Assembly (NCBI RefSeq): GCF_013761175.1
Contig: NZ_JACDUR010000007.1
Coordinates: forward strand, 480,915 to 544,914
Length of the DNA: 64,000 nucleotides
Direction of reading: 5' to 3'
DNA from: Nonomuraea soli
GTDB taxonomy: Bacteria > Actinomycetota > Actinomycetes > Streptosporangiales > Streptosporangiaceae
This document shows positions 50,433 to 58,895 of this stretch, piece after piece. The translations under genes were made by a program, and so were the position numbers. The notes beneath the pieces were generated by a model. The model ran no database searches, was not told the DNA's origin, and was given only the letters and a program-made list of their open reading frames with translations. Position 1 is the stretch's first letter; each line of letters starts with the position of its first letter.

Positions 50433-51383
50433 TCAGCGAGGCACGGGCGGCCAGGAACTGGTGGCGGTCACCTTGAAGGCATGCGAACGGATCAGGTCCA
50501 GGCTGAACTCGGCTGCCCTGATCTCGTTGGGCAGCACCGAGAGCCTTTCGCGGTCGGCCTTCTGCCGATACTGGGTCGCCCGTGGCTGCATGAGGAGCTT
50601 GGTGCCGTTGCGGAAACTCAGCACTCCCTGGTCGACCACGTGCTCGCGATGGTGTTCCGGTACCCACTCGCGCAGCACCAGCCAGGTGTCGATGCCCGCG
50701 GCCGCCTGAGCGCGCACGACGTCCTCCAGGTGTGGGGTGGTCGGATCGTCGGAGACGAATATGCGCTCGACCACCAGGCCGAAACGTTCGATGGCCGATT
50801 GCTGGGTCTTCAGGTAGCGCTACCCGAACGGCCCTGTCCAGAATTCGAACGGGCCCATGCTGACCGCGCGATAATGCAGAACATCGTCGAATGGCCTGGC
50901 GCGGACGCTGTACGGGCCGTCGATGCTCACGATGATGGCGCCGTTGGAAAGGTCGTGCAGGCAGTCGAGCAATTCACTGCTCTTGCTCTGCCGGATATCC
51001 GAGAAGACGTCGATGTCGCCCCGGCGGTCGATGCTCTGATAGGCCGCCACGTAACCGTCGACGAAATCCTTGCACAGGGGTGGAGCGGCGATGACCGGGC
51101 TCACCTCTCTGAGCGCGGTGGTGAGTTCGGCGGCTTGGCGCTCCATTTGTGTGCGCATCTCGACGATTGCCTGGTCGAGTTTGGTCGACTGCTCCACCAG
51201 CAGTGCGATGCAGAATCCGACGAGGCCGACGATGATGCCGACCTGGATGAAGATCTTCGTGGAGTCGACCCATGGAGGAATGATCGCCAACGCCAGCGAG
51301 ATGGTGATGCCGCCGATCCAGAGCGTCCGGCGGGCATGCTTTGTCCTGGGGGCTAGCGTTTTGGGGGGTTCTTGAAGCGCCAC
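50433..51383 (-). pseudogene. Membrane protein gene interrupted by one in-frame amber codon
   Basis: Two ORFs, 50820-51383 and 50433-50819, are in the same frame and separated only by a TAG at 50820-50822. Read through, they give a 316-residue protein. It has two membrane spans (about 22-40 and 45-62), a coiled coil (about 65-95), and a C-terminal domain crossing the TAG, with GPYSVRARPFDD and GPFEFWTGPFG before it and RYLKTQQSAIERFGL after it. Coding character continues across the stop, and CAG to TAG is a single change. The upstream half alone could still make a 187-residue protein. Function unknown. Base composition is less GC-rich than the neighbours. Confidence 0.75.
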
Positions 51384-51475
51384 ATGGTCATTATCTCGAA
51401 ATTAGCGCCAATCTTCCAAGAATGCGATTTTATCTCATTTATCTGGAGTAACTCCGGCAACGCCCATGCCCTCGG

Positions 51476-52228
51476 CTATCGGGCGGTCCACCCGCCGTCC
51501 ACGGGAAGCGAGACTCCGGTGATGAACCCACCCCTCGGCCCGCACAGGTAGGCGATCAGCTCGGCCACCTCCTCCGGCTCGATCAGCCGCTTGATCGCCG
51601 ACGGCCTGAGCATGATGTCCTCGACGACCTGCTCCGGCGGGATGCCATGAGCCCTGGCCTGATCCAGGATCTGGTTCTCGACCAGCTCGGTGCGCACGTA
51701 GCCCGGCGCCACGCACACCGAGGTCACCCCATGGGGGGCGCCCTCCAGCGCGGCCACCTTCGAGAAGCCCTCCAGCGCGTGCTTGGCGGCCACATAGGCC
51801 GACTTGTACGGCGAGGCACGCAAACCGTGCACGGACGAGACGTTGACGATCCTGCCCCACCCGTTCCCGTACATCCCGGGCAGGTAGCGGCGGGTGATCA
51901 GGAAGGGCGCCTCGACCATGACCTTGAGGATCGCCGCGAACACCTCGGGCGGGAACTCCTCGATCGGCGCCACGTGCTGGAAGCCCGCGTTGTTCACGAC
52001 GATGTCGACCCGCTCGTCGGGCAGCCGCTCCACGAAGCCGGGCTCGCTCAGGTCGACCGCCACGGCGACGCCGCCGACCTCGCTCGCGACCTTCTCGGCC
52101 GCCTCGCCGTTCCTGTCGACGACCAGCACCTTCGCGCCCAGGTCGGCCAGCTTCACCGCCACCGCCCGGCCGATCCCGCTGCCGGCACCCGTCACCAGGG
52201 CCGTCCGCCCGGCCAAGTCCTCCGCCAT
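51476..52228 (-). CDS. Short-chain dehydrogenase, 3-hydroxybutyrate dehydrogenase-like
   Basis: A 250-residue Rossmann-fold SDR with the NAD-binding TGAGSGIG (13-20), NNAG (79-82), catalytic Ser near 131, Tyr145 and Lys149 (YKSAYVAAKHA). The HGLRASPYKSAYVAAKHALEG order and the substrate-loop sequence VRTELVENQI fit D-3-hydroxybutyrate dehydrogenases, which interconvert 3-hydroxybutyrate and acetoacetate. The ATG at 52228 lies seven bases after TAAGGT, suggesting a leaderless message. Its upstream region is the second copy of the repeat found before the PucR/GAF regulator. Confidence 0.9.
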   Translation of the reverse strand: MAEDLAGRTALVTGAGSGIGRAVAVKLADLGAKVLVVDRNGEAAEKVASEVGGVAVAVDLSEPGFVERLPDERVDIVVNNAGFQHVAPIEEFPPEVFAAILKVMVEAPFLITRRYLPGMYGNGWGRIVNVSSVHGLRASPYKSAYVAAKHALEGFSKVAALEGAPHGVTSVCVAPGYVRTELVENQILDQARAHGIPPEQVVEDIMLRPSAIKRLIEPEEVAELIAYLCGPRGGFITGVSLPVDGGWTAR

Positions 52229-52290
52229 GCCTCGGACCTTAGACCGCGGGCGCCGGGCGGGCACATGGGGTTGGTCGCCACATATCGGTG
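52226..52290 (-). repeat. Promoter-region repeat, copy 2
   Basis: Homologous without gaps to 48126-48190. It carries the SDR start codon, the TAAGGT hexamer seven bases before it, and the shared CGGTCTA and CCCCAT blocks. Confidence 0.7.
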
Positions 52291-52295
52291 AGTCG

Positions 52296-55004
52296 TTATG
52301 TGGGAGGGCACCGGGGCGGGTTCGCGCCGTCGGGGAGCGCCTCCGTCTGGGCTCGCGAGAGCCAGCCGCCGCTGATGGCGCACAGGTGGCGCATCCACTC
52401 GGCGGGGTCGAGGGAGACCACCCTGGTGATGCCTGAGCCGGAGTAACCGGCGCCGAGGGCGTCGCGGACCAGGACGGCCTTCAGGTCCTTCCGCACGGCC
52501 AGGACGGGGCCCATCCCGCGCGCCGCGAAGGTGCCGAGCACCGGGACGGCCTCGCCCGCGTCGAGAGACTGGGTCACGCGGCCTCGCAGCAGATCGACGG
52601 TGAGCACGTGACCGGACGAGGCCACCAGAGCGGTCGATCCGACGGCGGACGCCGCCACGCCGAAGATGGCGTCGGAGCCCGCCCACATGCCCAGTTCCCG
52701 CACCTTCCCGGTGCCGGTCTCGATCAGGACGAGGACCAGGTCCGCGCCGTGGATGCCCATCACGAGCAGCCGATCGCCCGAGAGCAGGAGCGCCCGGGCT
52801 TCCGTGCCCGCGGAGAACCGTTGTCGCCTCCCCGAGTCGACGTCGACCAGTTCCACGTCGGTGCTCCCTTCCGGCTGGATCGCGACGCGCCCGCCCTCGA
52901 CCGCCATCACGCACGAGCCGCCCGGATCCAGCTCGACCTCGCGGCCCGCCTCGGCCAGGTCGGGCAGCCGCAGCCTGGAGAGGCTGCCGGACCGGCACAG
53001 ATGCACCACCTGGCCGTCGACCACGGCCACGGGACCAGGGGCGTAGGGCAGGTCCAGGCGGGCGACCTGTTCGAGCGTCCGCGCACGCCGTACCTCGATC
53101 CAGCTCTCGCCCGGCAGGACCAGCCAGGCTCCGTCCGGGCTGAAGGACGCGCCGCCGTCGGCCGCCACCGTCTCGCCCGGCAGGAACTCGCCCGTCGCGA
53201 TCCGCCATCGGGTCAGATAGTCGCCGGTGGTGACGATCTCCTCGCCCGCCGGGTCGAACACGCCGTCGGCCACGTCTCCGGTGTGGGTGCTCTGCGTGCG
53301 CGCCCTGATGTCCTGGAGGTAGACGCCGCCCGTGACGGGATAGGCGAGCTGGCCGTACTCGCCGTCCATGAAGTAGGCGAAGGGCGCGGGCGGGTGGACC
53401 GGGCCGATGCCGCGAGGATCCTCCTCGTGCGGGACGGTGAACTGGGCGGCCAGGATGGGGTGCTCGGCCAGCGACAGGCGGGCGAAGCGGCCGTTGAAGG
53501 CGATGATCCCGAAGCCCTCTTGATACAGGGCGACCTTGTCGCAGTCGCCCTCCACCGTCGTCTCTCCTTCGACGGGGCGGCCGTTGGAGACCTGGACGAG
53601 CCGGATGCCGATCACCTTGGTCCCTTTGGTACGGCAGACGGCGATCGCCTTGGCCTTGGAACTGGCCACGTACGTCACCTTGTCCTCGCGAAGCGTCGAC
53701 ACCTTGCCGCCGGACGGATCCCAGATGTCAGCCTGCCCCCCGGCGATCACCACCGCGTACCCGTCGTCGGACACCCGCAGCGAGCCCACGGAGGTGGCGC
53801 CCGTCTCCGCCTCCATGACGCGGCCCCGGTGGTGCAGCCGGTAGCCGGTTCCGTCCCGCAGGGTCACGGCCGCCACCGACCGGCCGTCCGCCGAGAGGTC
53901 GACCGCCTCCACGGGCGCGCCGACCCGCATGCGGCTCAGCTCACCCCCGTCGGCCGCGCTCACGATCACCTCGCCCGCCGACGTGGCCACCGCCATCACC
54001 CTGCCGTCCAGGCTGAGGTCCACCGCCGTGACGTTCGCGCCGGGCGGCACCGCCACCTCCCGCCCGCCCTCCGGCGTCCACAACCGGACCTCGCGGCTGT
54101 CCCACCAGCCGAGTACGCGCGAGCCGTCCTCGCTCATCGCCATGCCGTTGAGCACCCGTCCCTCGCCGTCCAGCACGACGCTGAAGCCGATCGTCCGCAG
54201 ATACTCCTGGAACAGCGCCTGCCTGGTCTGCGGCAGGTCGGCCACCTGGAAGGCGGCCACGGCCAGCGAGGCCGCGTCGCCGGGCGCCGTGTCACGCGCC
54301 GCCCTGTACAGGGCGGCCATCTCCACAGCCGCCCGCAGGCGCTGCCGCTCGCCGCTCTCCCGCCACTGCTGTACGGCCAGCGTGGAGGAGGCGCACAGCA
54401 GCACGGCGACCCCGGCCGACAGCAGCCGGACCCTGCGCTGACGCCGCTCCTCCGCCCTGACGAGCGCCTCCGGCGCCTGCCCCTTGACGGCTCCGGTCAG
54501 CTTGGCGACGGCCTGGAGGAACACCTCGTCGCTCAGCCGCAGCCTGCGCACGCCGTTCAGGTTCGCGGCGAGCCGCTCCTCCGCCACCGGATCGGTCCCC
54601 GGCGCCAGCACCTTCAGCACCGCGGATCCGGGATGGCCCGCCAGCCAGCGTTCCGTCTCCATCCGCACCCACGGGGAACGGTCGGAGTCGGGCGAGACGA
54701 TGACGATGAGGAAACGGCTCGCGTCGAGCGCGTTCGTGATCTCGTCGGCCAGGTGGGCGCCGGCGTGCAGCCGTTCCTCGTCGCGGAAGATCCTCATCGC
54801 GCCCGACCTGCCGCGCCGGGCGAGCCGCTGCATGCCGTTCTTCAGCGCCAGGGCGATGCGCCGGTCGACCTGGGAGTAGGAGATGAAAGCGTCGTACCGG
54901 TCTACGCGATGAGCTTCTCCGGCTCCGCCACCCCCGCCAGCCTGGCGAACCCCTCGGCGTACCGACGGATGCCCTCCTGCACCCTCGTCAGCTCCGCCCG
55001 GCAC
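52296..55004 (-). CDS. TIR domain, transmembrane helix and beta-propeller protein
   Basis: About 900 residues. A TIR domain opens with RYDAFISYSQVDRRIA and includes RIFRDEERLHAGAHLADEI and SPWVRMETERWL, where the Glu is the candidate NAD-cleaving residue. A linker is followed by one membrane span (VRLLSAGVAVLLCASSTLAV, near 200) and about 600 residues of WD40-like repeats (for example LSLDGRVMAVAT, FSPDGAWLVLPG). Bacterial TIR proteins can degrade or cyclise NAD, often in phage defence. The start is uncertain: no ATG/GTG lies near the domain edge, so the GTG at 55004, inside the upstream gene, is given; 55022 is an alternative. Confidence 0.82.
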   Translation of the reverse strand: MPGGADEGAGGHPSVRRGVRQAGGGGGAGEAHRVDRYDAFISYSQVDRRIALALKNGMQRLARRGRSGAMRIFRDEERLHAGAHLADEITNALDASRFLIVIVSPDSDRSPWVRMETERWLAGHPGSAVLKVLAPGTDPVAEERLAANLNGVRRLRLSDEVFLQAVAKLTGAVKGQAPEALVRAEERRQRRVRLLSAGVAVLLCASSTLAVQQWRESGERQRLRAAVEMAALYRAARDTAPGDAASLAVAAFQVADLPQTRQALFQEYLRTIGFSVVLDGEGRVLNGMAMSEDGSRVLGWWDSREVRLWTPEGGREVAVPPGANVTAVDLSLDGRVMAVATSAGEVIVSAADGGELSRMRVGAPVEAVDLSADGRSVAAVTLRDGTGYRLHHRGRVMEAETGATSVGSLRVSDDGYAVVIAGGQADIWDPSGGKVSTLREDKVTYVASSKAKAIAVCRTKGTKVIGIRLVQVSNGRPVEGETTVEGDCDKVALYQEGFGIIAFNGRFARLSLAEHPILAAQFTVPHEEDPRGIGPVHPPAPFAYFMDGEYGQLAYPVTGGVYLQDIRARTQSTHTGDVADGVFDPAGEEIVTTGDYLTRWRIATGEFLPGETVAADGGASFSPDGAWLVLPGESWIEVRRARTLEQVARLDLPYAPGPVAVVDGQVVHLCRSGSLSRLRLPDLAEAGREVELDPGGSCVMAVEGGRVAIQPEGSTDVELVDVDSGRRQRFSAGTEARALLLSGDRLLVMGIHGADLVLVLIETGTGKVRELGMWAGSDAIFGVAASAVGSTALVASSGHVLTVDLLRGRVTQSLDAGEAVPVLGTFAARGMGPVLAVRKDLKAVLVRDALGAGYSGSGITRVVSLDPAEWMRHLCAISGGWLSRAQTEALPDGANPPRCPPT

Positions 55005-55606
55005 TCGGCGTTGTGCTCCCATGCGGACTCCGGCAGGTCGGGATGGTCGCGCTCGAAGTCGCGCAGACGCGGGTGCCAGACCGACAGGAACGGCCGCAAC
55101 TGCTGGTTGAGCATCATGATGGCGAAGTACTCCACCGTCTGGGAGCCGGGCACCTTCGGTGAGGGCCTGGCCGCCTTCAGCGCCTCGCGGGTGATGGCGA
55201 ACAGGCTGTAGAGGGAGTTCATCGCCTCGCGCAGAAGCCCTTCGTCCTCGTCGAGCCGCTGCGTGGAGACACGGGTGACGGTCTCGACGAACAGGCCCCA
55301 GGCGACCTTCCTGCTCTCGTCGTTGACCGCGAAGGTGAGCTCGCTGAACTGCGGGACGGTGATCTTGACCTCGGTGAGCCTGGCCGCCCTGCTGTACAGC
55401 TGCATCCCCAGCACCGCGGCCACGCCCGCCAGCGCCCCGGTGACCAGGAAGACCCAGGCGCCGCCCGCCTGGGTGATCTGGTAGGCGATCAGACCCACTA
55501 AGGCGCCGATCAGCGCCGCCGCCACGGCCCGCGCTGTCCGGCCGCGAAGGAAGGTCAGCGCCTGCTCGCGCCGGCCCTCCCGCGGCCAGACTTCCTTCTT
55601 GAGCAT
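54902..55606 (-). CDS. Membrane protein paired with the TIR-propeller gene
   Basis: A 234-residue protein with two hydrophobic spans (about 27-45 and 50-68) and a mostly helical cytosolic domain of 165 residues. Notable stretches are ITVPQFSELTFAV, VAWGLFVETVTRVSTQRLDEDEG and VEYFAIMMLNQQLRPFLSVWHPRL. Its end overlaps the TIR gene, so both are made from one message. It is not related to a family I recognise; a membrane scaffold or sensor for the TIR protein is inferred from position only. Confidence 0.8.
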   Translation of the reverse strand: MLKKEVWPREGRREQALTFLRGRTARAVAAALIGALVGLIAYQITQAGGAWVFLVTGALAGVAAVLGMQLYSRAARLTEVKITVPQFSELTFAVNDESRKVAWGLFVETVTRVSTQRLDEDEGLLREAMNSLYSLFAITREALKAARPSPKVPGSQTVEYFAIMMLNQQLRPFLSVWHPRLRDFERDHPDLPESAWEHNAECRAELTRVQEGIRRYAEGFARLAGVAEPEKLIA

Positions 55607-55654
55607 GGATCTACTGTGCGGGCATTCTCGGGAGAAGTCGATGCCCGCAATCGA

Positions 55655-57046
55655 TCATTCCGCCGGGTGGGTCATCGACAGCACGTCGAGCGCGGAGTCG
55701 AGCTGCTCCTCGGTGAGCGTCCCGTTGGCGACGTGACCTCGTTCGATGACGACCTGCCTGATGGTCTTGCGCTCCGCCAGGGCCTGCTTGGCGATCCTGG
55801 CGGCCTCCTCGTAGCCGACGTGGCGGTTGAGCGGGGTGACGATGGAGGGCGACCCCTCGGCGTACTCCCGCAGGCGCTCGTGGTTGGCGGTGATGCCGGA
55901 GACGCAGCGGTCGGCCAGCAGGCGGGAGACGTTGGCCAGCAGGCGGACCGACTCCAGGATGTTGCGGGCCAGCAGCGGCAGCTGCACGTTCAGCTCGAAC
56001 GAGCCCGAGGCCCCCGCGAACGTGATGGCGGCGTCGTTGCCCACGACCTGGGAGGCGACCATCAGCACCGCCTCGGGGATGACCGGGTTGACCTTCCCCG
56101 GCATGATCGACGATCCGGGCTGCAGGTCGGGCAGGTTGATCTCGCCGAGCCCCGCGCGAGGTCCCGAGCCCATCCACCGCAGGTCGTTGGCGATCTTCGT
56201 CATGGAGACGGCGACGACCTTCAGCGCCCCCGAGAGCTCCACGATCGAGTCCTGGGCGCTCTGCGCCTCGAAATGGTCCTCGGCCTCGGCGAAGCGGATG
56301 CCCGTCGCCTCGCTGAGCTTGTCGACGGCGCGGGCGGCGAAGCCGGGCGGGGTGTTGATGCCCGTGCCGACGGCGGTGCCGCCCAGAGGCAGCTCGACCA
56401 GGCGGGGGAGCGCGGCGTTGACCCGGTTGACCCCGTGCTCGATCTGCGCCGCGTAGCCGGAGAACTCCTGGCCCAGGGTGACAGGCGTGGCGTCCATGAG
56501 ATGGGTGCGGCCCGACTTGACCGCCGTGGCGAACTCGGCCGACTTCACCCGCAGCACCGTCGCCAGATGCCGCAGGGAGGGCACCAGGTGGTAGACGACC
56601 TCGGTGGCGGCGGCGACATGGATGGAGGTGGGGAAGACGTCGTTGGAGGACTGCGAGGCGTTGACGTGGTCGTTGGGATGGACCGGCCGGCCCAGACGCT
56701 GCTCGGCGAGGGAGGCGATGACCTCGTTGGCGTTCATGTTGGACGAGGTGCCCGAGCCGGTCTGGAAGACGTCGATAGGGAACTGTGCGTCGTGCTCGTT
56801 CTCGGCGACGTCGGCGGCGGCCTGGGCGATCGCCTGGGCCAGCTCCTTGTCGATCACGCCGAGCTCGCCGTTGACCTCGGCCGCGACCGCCTTGATGAGC
56901 CCGAGCGCGGCGATGTGCGCGGGCTCCAGACGGCGTCCCGAGATGGGGAAGTTCTCCACGGCGCGCTGGGTCTGAGCGCGCCAGAGAGCGTCGGCGGGGA
57001 CGAGCACTTCGCCCATGGAGTCATGTTCGGTGCGGAACTCGCTCAT
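55655..57046 (-). CDS. fumC: Class II fumarate hydratase
   Basis: A 463-residue fumarase C that interconverts fumarate and malate in the TCA cycle as a homotetramer. Landmarks are FQTGSGTSSNMNANEVIA, NDHVNASQSSNDVFPT, KSGRTHLMDATPVTLGQE and the family signature GSSIMPGKVNP. The start at 57046 is preceded by TGGAG; the slightly longer frame to 57064 runs into the kinase stop. It lies just downstream of a serine/threonine kinase gene. Confidence 0.96.
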   Translation of the reverse strand: MSEFRTEHDSMGEVLVPADALWRAQTQRAVENFPISGRRLEPAHIAALGLIKAVAAEVNGELGVIDKELAQAIAQAAADVAENEHDAQFPIDVFQTGSGTSSNMNANEVIASLAEQRLGRPVHPNDHVNASQSSNDVFPTSIHVAAATEVVYHLVPSLRHLATVLRVKSAEFATAVKSGRTHLMDATPVTLGQEFSGYAAQIEHGVNRVNAALPRLVELPLGGTAVGTGINTPPGFAARAVDKLSEATGIRFAEAEDHFEAQSAQDSIVELSGALKVVAVSMTKIANDLRWMGSGPRAGLGEINLPDLQPGSSIMPGKVNPVIPEAVLMVASQVVGNDAAITFAGASGSFELNVQLPLLARNILESVRLLANVSRLLADRCVSGITANHERLREYAEGSPSIVTPLNRHVGYEEAARIAKQALAERKTIRQVVIERGHVANGTLTEEQLDSALDVLSMTHPAE

Positions 57047-57060
57047 GACTCCAGTCTCCA

Positions 57061-58860
57061 TCAACCCCGCAGAGCGGTGAGAACCAGGACCGCGATGATG
57101 ACGGCCGCGGCGGCCGCGATGGCCATGAGCACGAACATGCCCGTACGGCTGGCCTTCTTGGGCGGCTGCTGCTCGCCCGCGATCGCGAACAGGTCGGTGC
57201 CCAGGCCTCGCGACTCGGCGGGCTGCGGGGGTTGCGGCTGCGGGTAGTGCTGGTGTTGTTGCTGGGGGGTCGGGTAGACCTGCTGGCCCATGGGGTGCGG
57301 CTTGACGACCCTGGTCACCTCGCCCGCGTCATCCGCGTCGCCTGCAACGCCCGCTTCGTCCGCTCGGACGGGCGGGGGCTGCTGCGGGAGCGGGGCGCGG
57401 GGGCGCATCACGGTGACGGTGCGGTCGGGGTCCTGGCCGGGGTCGAAGGGGGAGGGCCAGTCCTCCTGCTCGGAGCGCCCGCCGTCGGGCTGCCGGCCGC
57501 CCCCGCCCTGCCGGACACCACCGGAAACGGCTCCACCCTGCCCCGGCCGCCCACCCGGCCCGCCTTGCGCACCGGCCGCGCCCTGACCACCCTGACCACC
57601 GGCCACGCCGTGCCCGCCCTGAGCGGTGCCATGGCCGCTCTGCGTGCCTGTTGCGCCGCGGGTGTCCTGCCTGCCAGGCGCGCCGTGGCCGCTTTGCGTG
57701 CTGGTCGCGCCATGGGGGTCCTGCCCACCGGTCGTGCCGTGGCCACCCTGAACGCCGGCCGCGCCCCAGCCGCCCTGCTCACCGGCCGCGCCATGGGGGT
57801 CCTGCCCACCGGTCGTGCCGTAGCCGCCCTGCGCGGCGGCGGCCTGCCCGCCGGGCGTGCCGTGGCCGGGGTGGGCTGGTTGTGGGGGGCCGAAGGCGCC
57901 GAGGCGGTGGCCGCTCTCGGCGGCGGGACGGCCGAAGGCGCCGCCCGTGTGCTGCGGCTCCGCCGGTGCGCCACCACCTTCCGACGGCCATGCCGTACCG
58001 CTGACCTGGTCCTCTATCGCCGGGAACTCGTGCGTCGGCGTGTCGGCGACCATCCGCAACATCGTCTCGGCCTTGGCCGCCGTGACCCGCCGCTGGTGGT
58101 CCTTCTGCAGCATGCCGTCCAGTACGGCACGCAGCGGTCCCGCCTGCGTCGGCGGGTCGACGCTCTCGGTCATGAGTGCCGCGAGCGTCTCGGAGATGGA
58201 GGCCCGCTCGTAGGCGGGGCGCCCTTCCACGGCGAAGTACAGCGTCGCCCCCAGCGACCAGATGTCGGACTCGGGCCCGGTGTACTCCCCGCGTGCTCGT
58301 TCGGGGGCGGTGTAGCCGGGCGACCCGATGACCATGCCGGTCTTGGTCAGCTTGGTGTCACCCTCGGACTTGGCGATGCCGAAGTCGGTCAGCACGACGC
58401 GACCGTGCTCGGTGATCAGCACGTTGCCGGGTTTCACGTCGCGGTGGGTGATGCCCTGGGAGTGCGCGGCGCGCAGCGCTCCGAGCAGGTCGACGCCCAG
58501 CTCGGCGACCAGGCGGGGCGGCAGCGGGCCCTCCTCGTCGATCACCTGCTCAAGGGATCGCGCCTCGACGAGCTCCATGATGATCCACGGGCAGCCCTCG
58601 TGGACGAGCACGTCGTAGATCGCCGCCACGGAGCGGTGGTTGATGCGTGAGGCGGTGCGCCCCTCGCGGACCATGCGTTCGCGTAGTTCGGCGCGCTGTT
58701 CCTCGGTGAGGCCCGGGTCCTGGCGGATCTCCTTGACGGCGACTTCCCGTCCGAGCGCGCGGTCGCGTGCGCGCCAGACGGTCCCCATGGTCCCCCGGCC
58801 GAGTGGCACGAGCAGCTCGTATCGGTCGGCGAGCAGTCGTCCCCTGTGCTGTTCCGGCAT
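57061..58860 (-). CDS. Membrane serine/threonine protein kinase with repetitive Gly-rich linker
   Basis: A 599-residue Hanks-type kinase. The kinase domain (about 10-270) has G-loop GRGTMG (21-26), Lys43, THRDVKPGNVLI and LTDFGIA. A long linker (about 290-520) is full of Gly, Gln, His, Ala and Thr in imperfect repeats such as GGQDPHGA. One 35-base DNA segment is exactly repeated 81 bases apart. The C-terminal membrane span (about 575-597) has almost no extracellular part, so there is no PASTA-type sensor. TATCTT lies six bases before the ATG, suggesting a leaderless message. Confidence 0.93.
   Translation of the reverse strand: MPEQHRGRLLADRYELLVPLGRGTMGTVWRARDRALGREVAVKEIRQDPGLTEEQRAELRERMVREGRTASRINHRSVAAIYDVLVHEGCPWIIMELVEARSLEQVIDEEGPLPPRLVAELGVDLLGALRAAHSQGITHRDVKPGNVLITEHGRVVLTDFGIAKSEGDTKLTKTGMVIGSPGYTAPERARGEYTGPESDIWSLGATLYFAVEGRPAYERASISETLAALMTESVDPPTQAGPLRAVLDGMLQKDHQRRVTAAKAETMLRMVADTPTHEFPAIEDQVSGTAWPSEGGGAPAEPQHTGGAFGRPAAESGHRLGAFGPPQPAHPGHGTPGGQAAAAQGGYGTTGGQDPHGAAGEQGGWGAAGVQGGHGTTGGQDPHGATSTQSGHGAPGRQDTRGATGTQSGHGTAQGGHGVAGGQGGQGAAGAQGGPGGRPGQGGAVSGGVRQGGGGRQPDGGRSEQEDWPSPFDPGQDPDRTVTVMRPRAPLPQQPPPVRADEAGVAGDADDAGEVTRVVKPHPMGQQVYPTPQQQHQHYPQPQPPQPAESRGLGTDLFAIAGEQQPPKKASRTGMFVLMAIAAAAAVIIAVLVLTALRG
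57706..57821. repeat. In-frame direct repeats in the kinase linker
   Basis: An identical 35-base segment at 57706-57740 and 57787-57821, an 81-base (27-codon) period, embedded in more degenerate copies. It encodes GGQDPHGA-type repeats. Confidence 0.75.
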
Positions 58861-58895
58861 GAGTAGAAGATATCCACTCCGGCTTGGGATGCGCT

